This document shows positions 59,089 through 64,000 of a DNA stretch of 64,000 nucleotides, in pieces. Source of the DNA: Actinacidiphila acididurans (GTDB lineage: Bacteria > Actinomycetota > Actinomycetes > Streptomycetales > Streptomycetaceae); contig NZ_JADKYB010000010.1 of NCBI RefSeq assembly GCF_016918855.1, positions 62,001 to 126,000 of the forward strand. The letters are read 5' to 3'. Numbering within the stretch: the stretch's first letter is position 1; every line of letters begins with the position of its first letter. The translations under genes and the position numbers were made by a program. The notes under the pieces were generated by a model. The model saw only the letters and a list, made by a program, of their open reading frames with translations. It did no database searches and was not told the origin of the DNA.

Positions 59089-61230
59089 GTGGCGGAATCA
59101 GAGCGCTATGACAACATCATTTCCGGTGATGCGCGTTTGCATGGCCCGACAGTCCAGGCGGGCGCCATACACGGTGGCGTCCACTTCCATACTTCTGGTG
59201 CCGCCGGGCTCCTGCAGCCTCCCCGCCAGTTGCTTCCGGTGCCGTCCACGTTCGTCAACCGTGTCCAGGATCTGGCGGCGCTGGACGCGCTGCTCGCTCA
59301 GGCATCCGAAAGCCGGTCGGCTCAGCCGCTGATCGTCGTGACGGGGCCTGCCGGGGTGGGTAAGACCAGCTTGGCGTCCAAGTGGCTGCGCACGTTCCAG
59401 GACCACTTCCCCGGGGGGCACTTGTATGCCGATCTGCGCGGACATGCAGCCAACGGGCCGGCGCTGCCCTCTGAGACCCTGGGGCGTTTCCTGCGCGACC
59501 TGGGCGCCCCGACGGTGCCTTCCGACCCGCAGGAGCAGGCGGCCTTGTGGCGCACTTTAACCGCTGGGCGGAAGGTCACCGTGATGCTCGACAACGCCTT
59601 CTCCGCAGCACAGGTCAGGCCGCTGATTCCCGGAGACCCGTCGAGTCTGGTCGTCATCACCAGCCGCCGCTTGCTGACCGGGCTGGTGATGGACGGGGCC
59701 GGTTTCCACCGCGTGGAGCCTTTCGACGCTGACGACAGCCTGACGCTGCTGACTCGGGTCATAGGCCGCGACCGGGTTGCCGGGCAGCGCGCCGCAGCTG
59801 CCGACATCGTCGACCTGTGCTCAGGCCTACCGCTTGCGGTCGCTCTTGCCTCAGCGCGTCTTGCGGCTCGTCCAGCTCAGCCGCTGGAGACGCTGGCCCG
59901 TGCCCTGGCTGACGACTCCAGTCGCTTGACCGCACTGAACGTCGAAGGAGAAATCACAATCAGCCACACCCTCAACGCCTCCTACATCGTGCTGTCTGAG
60001 CAGGCGAGGTTCCTGTATCGCAAGCTGGGCCTGCTGCCGCTGCGCCTGTTCGATCCTCACATCGCCGCAGCCGTGTGCGGCCGCGACCTGCCGTGGGCAC
60101 AGCAACACCTGGACGAGTTGCGCGAGGCCAGCCTTCTAGAGGACACCGGGCCGGTCACCGCGCGATTCCACGACCTCGTGCGCGTTCATGCTCGCGCACG
60201 AGCAGAAAGCGACGACCCACCCTCGGTACGGCAAGACACCCTGCGCGCGATGTGCGACTGGCACCTGCGCACCGCCACAGCGGCCCAGCAGCGAATCACC
60301 CCGATCCAGTACACGCTGCCGCGCACCTACGCCTCTTCCAGCGCAGTTCCGTTGCCGTTCGATGACGATGCAGGCGCGCTGGCGTGGCTGGACGAACGGC
60401 GCGAGGAGTTGATGGTCGTGCTGCAGTGCGCCGCGGACAATGCCTGGCACGACACCGCGTGGCAGCTGGTCGATGCAATGTGGCCGCTGTTTCTTCGGAT
60501 GAGGCACTACGACCTGTGGATCAGGGCGCACGAGATCGGTCTGCGCGGTGCCGAGCAGGCCGGCAACGCCGTGGCACAGCGTCAGATGCTCAACTCCGGT
60601 GCCATCGGCCTCGTTGCCGCTGGCCAGCCTGACAAGGCCGCACAGTGGTACGCCCGATCCCTGCAGGCTGCCCGGGATGCCGCGGACGCCCGCGACGAAG
60701 GGCAGGCCCTGCACGGCCTGGGCACCTGCCACCAGCAAGTCGGCGATTGGCCCCAGGCACGTTCCCATCTGCTGGGGGCCATCGACGTCTGGCAGCGCTG
60801 CGGCTACCCGCGGGGAGTGGCTTTGTCCCGGATCGTGCTGGGCGAGATCGCGCTGGCCCTGCACAATCCGGAACAGGCCGAAGCCCACTTCACTCAGGCG
60901 TACCAGGACCTGCTGCGCCTGGAGGATGCACACGACGCCACCCGCGCGCTGGTGTTCCTCGGCAGCGCCCAGGCGCAAGCAGGCCGCTACCGTGAAGGCC
61001 GCACCGCCATGGAATCCGCCCTAGCAGCCTTCACCGCCTCGGGCGCCATGCACTGGCAGGCCCGCGCCCTGGAGATGCTCGCCGCCGGCGCAGAGCACCA
61101 CGGCGACTACAGCGATGCCTCCCGGTACAGGGCGCGAGCCGTCGACCTGTACGCAATCACCAGTCCCCGCGATGCCCGCAGACTCACCCCCACCGGCGAC
61201 AGTCCGGATACCGGCCAGCCCCGGCTGTGA
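59089..61230 (+). CDS. Second NB-ARC/TPR NLR-type ATPase with a different amyloid motif
   Basis: The 713-aa protein has an N-terminal motif SGDARLHGPTVQAGAIHGGV-HFH (about residues 12-34). An NB-ARC domain has P-loop GPAGVGKTSLASKWL, RKVTVMLDNAFSAAQ, SLVVITSRRLLTG and LCSGLPLAVALASARL. A linker and TPR repeats follow (ARSLQAARDAADARDEGQAL, LGTCHQQVGDWPQARSHLLG). Unlike the SARP gene it has no DNA-binding or BTAD part. The N-terminal motif recurs at the C-terminus of the effector encoded at 63330-63782, so this is taken as a sensor that seeds assembly of that effector. GTG 59089 is preferred to GTG 59074 because GGGG precedes it. The 3' end overlaps a convergent gene by 47 bases. Confidence 0.75.
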   Translation: MAESERYDNIISGDARLHGPTVQAGAIHGGVHFHTSGAAGLLQPPRQLLPVPSTFVNRVQDLAALDALLAQASESRSAQPLIVVTGPAGVGKTSLASKWLRTFQDHFPGGHLYADLRGHAANGPALPSETLGRFLRDLGAPTVPSDPQEQAALWRTLTAGRKVTVMLDNAFSAAQVRPLIPGDPSSLVVITSRRLLTGLVMDGAGFHRVEPFDADDSLTLLTRVIGRDRVAGQRAAAADIVDLCSGLPLAVALASARLAARPAQPLETLARALADDSSRLTALNVEGEITISHTLNASYIVLSEQARFLYRKLGLLPLRLFDPHIAAAVCGRDLPWAQQHLDELREASLLEDTGPVTARFHDLVRVHARARAESDDPPSVRQDTLRAMCDWHLRTATAAQQRITPIQYTLPRTYASSSAVPLPFDDDAGALAWLDERREELMVVLQCAADNAWHDTAWQLVDAMWPLFLRMRHYDLWIRAHEIGLRGAEQAGNAVAQRQMLNSGAIGLVAAGQPDKAAQWYARSLQAARDAADARDEGQALHGLGTCHQQVGDWPQARSHLLGAIDVWQRCGYPRGVALSRIVLGEIALALHNPEQAEAHFTQAYQDLLRLEDAHDATRALVFLGSAQAQAGRYREGRTAMESALAAFTASGAMHWQARALEMLAAGAEHHGDYSDASRYRARAVDLYAITSPRDARRLTPTGDSPDTGQPRL

Positions 61231-61699
61231 AAGTGGGAGCATCCCCCGCACAGCTCGGAACCGCGCCCAGTTCGTCCAGTGAGCCCCCGGCCACCATCCA
61301 TCCGTGCAGACACGAAACCACCGCGGCCTGCTCGGAGTCGGCCGCGACACAGACCGGCCAACGGCCGACACCGTCTTGGACTGCCCACCTGCCTCCGCCA
61401 AGCGCGCTCGCCGCCAGCCGACAGGCCTCGAAGTCCGCCATGACCTGCGCCAGCCACGCGACCGCCTCAGCCCAGGAGCGACGATGACTCCCGTACAGCA
61501 CGTCCGCGCAACGCAACCATGTGACCTGCCGGCACTGGTCGGCATCCACCGCGAAGTGCTCATCGACGAACCCACCGCGGGAGGTACGCCAGCCACTGGG
61601 GTAGGCCACCACCCGGCAGGCGGCCGCCGGTACTGTCACGGAGCCTTCCGATGCCTGGACTTGCGTCGGCGTGGACAGCGGGCGTACTTCTACGGTCAT
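61184..61699 (-). CDS. Hypothetical protein, 171 aa
   Basis: The product reads as a small globular protein (VEVRPLSTPTQVQASEGSVT, LAQVMADFEACRLAASALGG, VVSCLHGWMVAGGSLDELGA). It is unrecognised. ATG 61699 is chosen because the longer frame to 61741 would overlap the previous gene's end. It follows the GT-B-like gene on the same strand after 8 bases and overlaps the 3' end of the NLR gene, so it is co-transcribed with the former. Confidence 0.5.
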   Translation of the reverse strand: MTVEVRPLSTPTQVQASEGSVTVPAAACRVVAYPSGWRTSRGGFVDEHFAVDADQCRQVTWLRCADVLYGSHRRSWAEAVAWLAQVMADFEACRLAASALGGGRWAVQDGVGRWPVCVAADSEQAAVVSCLHGWMVAGGSLDELGAVPSCAGDAPTFTAGAGRYPDCRRWG

Positions 61700-61707
61700 C
61701 CAGCCCA

Positions 61708-62934
61708 TCACGCCGATGCCTCCCCCGGGCTTGTGCCCCACGCGTTTAAGGCCGGCGGCAACGGCAACGGCAGTGTGGCGGGCGGATGAGCGGGCTGGCC
61801 CAGGCCGAGATGCCGGTAGATCAGGCGGCGCATCCGGCGGGCGAACTCACCGGGATGCGAGGTGATCCGCGCCGCGATCGCCTGGTAGTCCGAGCGCCGG
61901 TACTCCGCCGCGGCGTACGCCAGCTGCTCGGCGATGCCGTGCATCGGCGATAACACCGGGGCGGCTTGGGAAAGGTCGGCTGCCGGAGAGTCAGGGGCGA
62001 TCTCCTGGTGCGGTGAGCCGGTCAGGAGGATCGGCGCGCCGGTGACCGTGCCGTACACGGTCACCGATCCGTGATCACCGATGATCCAGTCCGCCGCAAC
62101 CAGAACGCTCCGCCAGTCCGCCTCGGGAGCGATCACGTGCACGCCCATCTGCCTGCACCGCGCAAGCCACGCGTTGACTTGCCACACACTGTGCGTCGCC
62201 CAGATGTTGGGATGCAGCAGGGCCACGATCATGAACTGATCCGGCCGCAGCTCATGTGCAAGCCTGGGCAGCAGCGATTCGAACCTGGTGAACAACGACC
62301 CCGGGCCCCATGTGGAGGCCACGGCAACCAGATTGTGGCCTTCCCCGACGCCAAGCGCCCGGCGGTACGTACCGCGGCCGGCCAAACTGGCCGTCATCCG
62401 GTCGAAGACCGGGTCCCCTACCACCTCGGCCACCGGGGCAGCCTCCGGGCAGGCGCGCTTCAGCTCCGCCAGGTCGTCGTCATGAGCGAGCACCACTGCG
62501 GCTGGCAGCTTGCCTCCCGGGGTCAGGTCGCGTCGCCGCAGCCCGGCGACACCGTCGTCAGGCGTGCCCATCACCCGTTTAATGAAGTTCGCCCCGTGAG
62601 GGAGGGCAACCAGCGGCGCGTCCAGGTGCTCCACTCCCCGGGGACCGGCGGCCAGCACCAGGTCGAACCGCGTCCGCACCGCCTCCTCCCACGCGACCAC
62701 CGTCCCGCCAAGCCGCGCCAGGTACTCCGGCACACCGCTTGCGAACATGTGCGGAGGCGCGGTGAAGCTGACCTGAATCCGGAAATCGGACTCCAGCAGC
62801 GCAATAACGTCCACCAGTCGCTTGCCGTAGGCGACGGTGTGCACAACGACCAAGATTGTCTTGCAGCCGAGCACCGTCTGCCACTCCCGCGGCTCAGGTG
62901 CAGGCGACGACGGCCCGACCTCCAGCGGTATCAT
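61708..62934 (-). CDS. GT-B/CDP-glycerophosphotransferase-like protein
   Basis: The 408-aa product has two Rossmann-like halves: KTILVVVHTVAYGKRLVDVI and SDFRIQVSFTAPPHMF at the start, then NLVAVASTWGPGSLFTRFES, FMIVALLHPNIWATHSVW and VAADWIIGDHGSVTVYGTVT, the last like the nucleotide-sugar/CDP-glycerol-binding end of GT-B-type transferases. A catalytic role is inferred from the fold pattern only; substrate unknown. ATG 62934 has GGGGG upstream; a start at 63021 is possible. It lies between the second NLR and its presumed effector. Confidence 0.6.
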   Translation of the reverse strand: MIPLEVGPSSPAPEPREWQTVLGCKTILVVVHTVAYGKRLVDVIALLESDFRIQVSFTAPPHMFASGVPEYLARLGGTVVAWEEAVRTRFDLVLAAGPRGVEHLDAPLVALPHGANFIKRVMGTPDDGVAGLRRRDLTPGGKLPAAVVLAHDDDLAELKRACPEAAPVAEVVGDPVFDRMTASLAGRGTYRRALGVGEGHNLVAVASTWGPGSLFTRFESLLPRLAHELRPDQFMIVALLHPNIWATHSVWQVNAWLARCRQMGVHVIAPEADWRSVLVAADWIIGDHGSVTVYGTVTGAPILLTGSPHQEIAPDSPAADLSQAAPVLSPMHGIAEQLAYAAAEYRRSDYQAIAARITSHPGEFARRMRRLIYRHLGLGQPAHPPATLPLPLPPALNAWGTSPGEASA

Positions 62935-63329
62935 GTGACCCCCGAAACTCCCGTGCCCCTCGAAGCGGATTCGCTCCGCAGTCGGACGTGCCCCGGAACG
63001 GTGGCGGAAGCCCTGCGTCACCCTTGCAGAAATCCTGCACCAGCCCTCACCGCACGACGCCCACGCTGCTTCGCCCGTGCACGGAGTTCGAAAGTGGCGG
63101 AATTCGAGGCACAGCAGCCCGGTTGGCGCGGGGGTGGCTCACCCACAGCTGCTCCAGTGATCCCCGTCGGGGGGATGAGCGAGAGGGGGGCGCCGCATCG
63201 GCCTGGACAACGCCGCGCGCCGTCGGCTTCTACCGGCTGCCGGAGGTGGCCGGCCCCAGGTTGCCTGCAGAGCAGCGACAGGTAAAGGGGGAGTCGCAGG
63301 CCGCCACGCGCTTGCGGGAGCGAAGTTCT
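62935..63329. other. Gap between GT-B-like gene and effector gene
   Basis: This 395-bp stretch shows no gene that can be supported; open frames are shadows. It should carry the promoter of the leftward GT-B-like gene and the 3' end of the effector transcript. Confidence 0.4.
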
Positions 63330-63782
63330 TCACTCGTAATCCGGGTTCACGCTTGGCAGGTTGGGTGGCGCACTGTGGAACGTCAGGCCCCAGATATTCT
63401 GGCTTTGGACAACCGGGCCGTTCTGGGTTCCGCCGCTGACAACGATGTGGATCGCGGTGGTGCCCTGACCGGCCATCGGTTCGAGGTCCGCCAGCAGTGC
63501 CCGCAGTTCCCCGGCTGCATCCGGGTCGGAGAGCAGGGCTCTGCGCAGGTGTGTCCTCCACATGGCCTGCGTATCAGCTGCAACGTCCGGGTCTCCTTCT
63601 TCCTGGGCAGCCATCAGCTCCTGCCGTGACGCGGCCAGCTGTTCAGCAATGGTGCTCGTCTGTCCCCTGCGGGTGAAGAACCCCGTCACCCGATCCCGGA
63701 CCTGCGCCCATGCGTCGGAGACCATCAAGCCGACCAGCGTCGTCGCCCCTGATGACGCCAGCGCCGCCAGTTCGGAGTCCAA
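63330..63782 (-). CDS. Second helical effector with C-terminal amyloid motif
   Basis: The 150-aa product starts with a hydrophobic helix (ALASSGATTLVGLMVSDAWA), then charged helices (ASRQELMAAQEEGDPDVAAD, LLSDPDAAGELRALLADLEP), and ends with VSGGTQNGPVVQSQNIWG-LTFHS plus a short tail. Many Streptomyces proteins have this shape, with a C-terminal SGG-x-x-x-GPV-x-Q motif. It matches the N-terminal motif of the NLR at 59089-61230. TTG 63782 is chosen because GAGGAGG lies 6 bases upstream; the frame continues to 63872 without a ribosome site. A cell-death or membrane effector role is inferred. Confidence 0.7.
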   Translation of the reverse strand: MDSELAALASSGATTLVGLMVSDAWAQVRDRVTGFFTRRGQTSTIAEQLAASRQELMAAQEEGDPDVAADTQAMWRTHLRRALLSDPDAAGELRALLADLEPMAGQGTTAIHIVVSGGTQNGPVVQSQNIWGLTFHSAPPNLPSVNPDYE

Positions 63783-63929
63783 CGCGTCCTCCTCGCACCG
63801 ATCAGCCCAGTCATCGCTCAGACCACCGTAGACGGACCGCCCCCGACGCGGATACAGCGCCGACCGCACCATCCCCCGCGCCTGAGCACCCGCCGCGGCA
63901 GAGCGCCGAAGGGCGTCCTCGGCAGCCCT

Positions 63930-64000
63930 TCAGTGGTCAGTAGCGAGTTTGCGGTGGTTGCCGGAGCGGCCGATGTCCAGGTCCAGCAGCGATGTCAGCG
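63930..64000 (-). CDS. C-terminal end of a gene entering from the right
   Basis: The minus strand ends a frame at 63930 that reads LTSLLDLDIGRSGNHRKLAT-DH, with good third-position G/C. Only 22 residues lie in the window. The family cannot be told. Confidence 0.4.
   Translation of the reverse strand, partial: LTSLLDLDIGRSGNHRKLATDH

Overview
The window is high-GC DNA with strong G/C preference at third codon positions and many GTGA/ATGA-coupled genes. That, and the gene families present (WhiB-like protein, AfsR/SARP regulator, FxLD lanthipeptide set, XRE-TPR regulator, Bell/NLR pairs), point to a Streptomyces-like actinobacterium. The left half reads as the backbone of a large conjugative plasmid or conjugative element. 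The right half is accessory cargo. No integrase, tRNA, rRNA or CRISPR array was seen.

Layout. 0-5 kb holds short plasmid genes: a RusA-like resolvase, a frameshifted HNH nuclease, a frameshifted WhiB-like regulator, and a winged-helix protein (2520-3575) whose own coding sequence carries six 21-bp palindromes, a candidate replication initiator with built-in iterons. At 4.6-5.1 kb an AlpA/MerR-like regulator diverges from the transfer block across a 12-bp inverted repeat, a hairpin and a three-copy direct repeat. 5.1-33.3 kb is a transfer region of the type IV secretion kind: a MobF relaxase-helicase, an SLT/NlpC wall hydrolase, a ParA-like protein without the P-loop lysine, a two-helix membrane protein, a VirB8-like protein, a VirB6-like protein, an SCO6880-family protein, a VirB4-like ATPase, a VirD4-like coupling protein, a DUF4913-like protein, and a 3448-codon reading frame with DNA methyltransferase and SNF2 helicase domains. 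A separate 114-aa gene lies out of frame inside that giant frame.

33.7-36.4 kb holds an NB-ARC/TPR NLR-type ATPase directly behind a small Bell-like helical membrane protein. The tail of the Bell-like protein and the head of the NLR carry the same short amyloid-type motif. 36.9-50.4 kb is a class I lanthipeptide cluster of the FxLD type. It has an XRE-TPR regulator and GNAT acetyltransferase on the minus strand. On the plus strand it has an ATPase-fold protein, small hypothetical genes, an EEP-family enzyme, a PIMT-like FxLD methyltransferase, the 62-aa precursor, a LanB dehydratase, a LanC cyclase, a stand-alone elimination-type protein and a helical protein of unknown role. The precursor is bracketed by two strong hairpins. 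No dedicated transporter or leader protease is visible.

50.4-55.3 kb is an insertion-sequence graveyard (HTH-transposase, ISAzo13-like, IS4-like and IS5-like remnants) enclosing a HEPN-like gene and a coiled-coil/winged-helix gene. 55.7-64 kb carries an AfsR-type SARP regulator, a second NB-ARC/TPR protein with a different N-terminal amyloid-type motif, two minus-strand genes (one resembling GT-B transferases), and a second helical effector whose C-terminus matches the second NLR motif.

The most interesting features are the two different NLR/effector amyloid-signalling pairs on one element, the iteron-like palindromes inside the candidate rep gene, the out-of-frame gene nested in the giant methyltransferase-helicase frame, and the FxLD lanthipeptide cluster with an Asn-Asp-Gly core site next to a PIMT-like enzyme.
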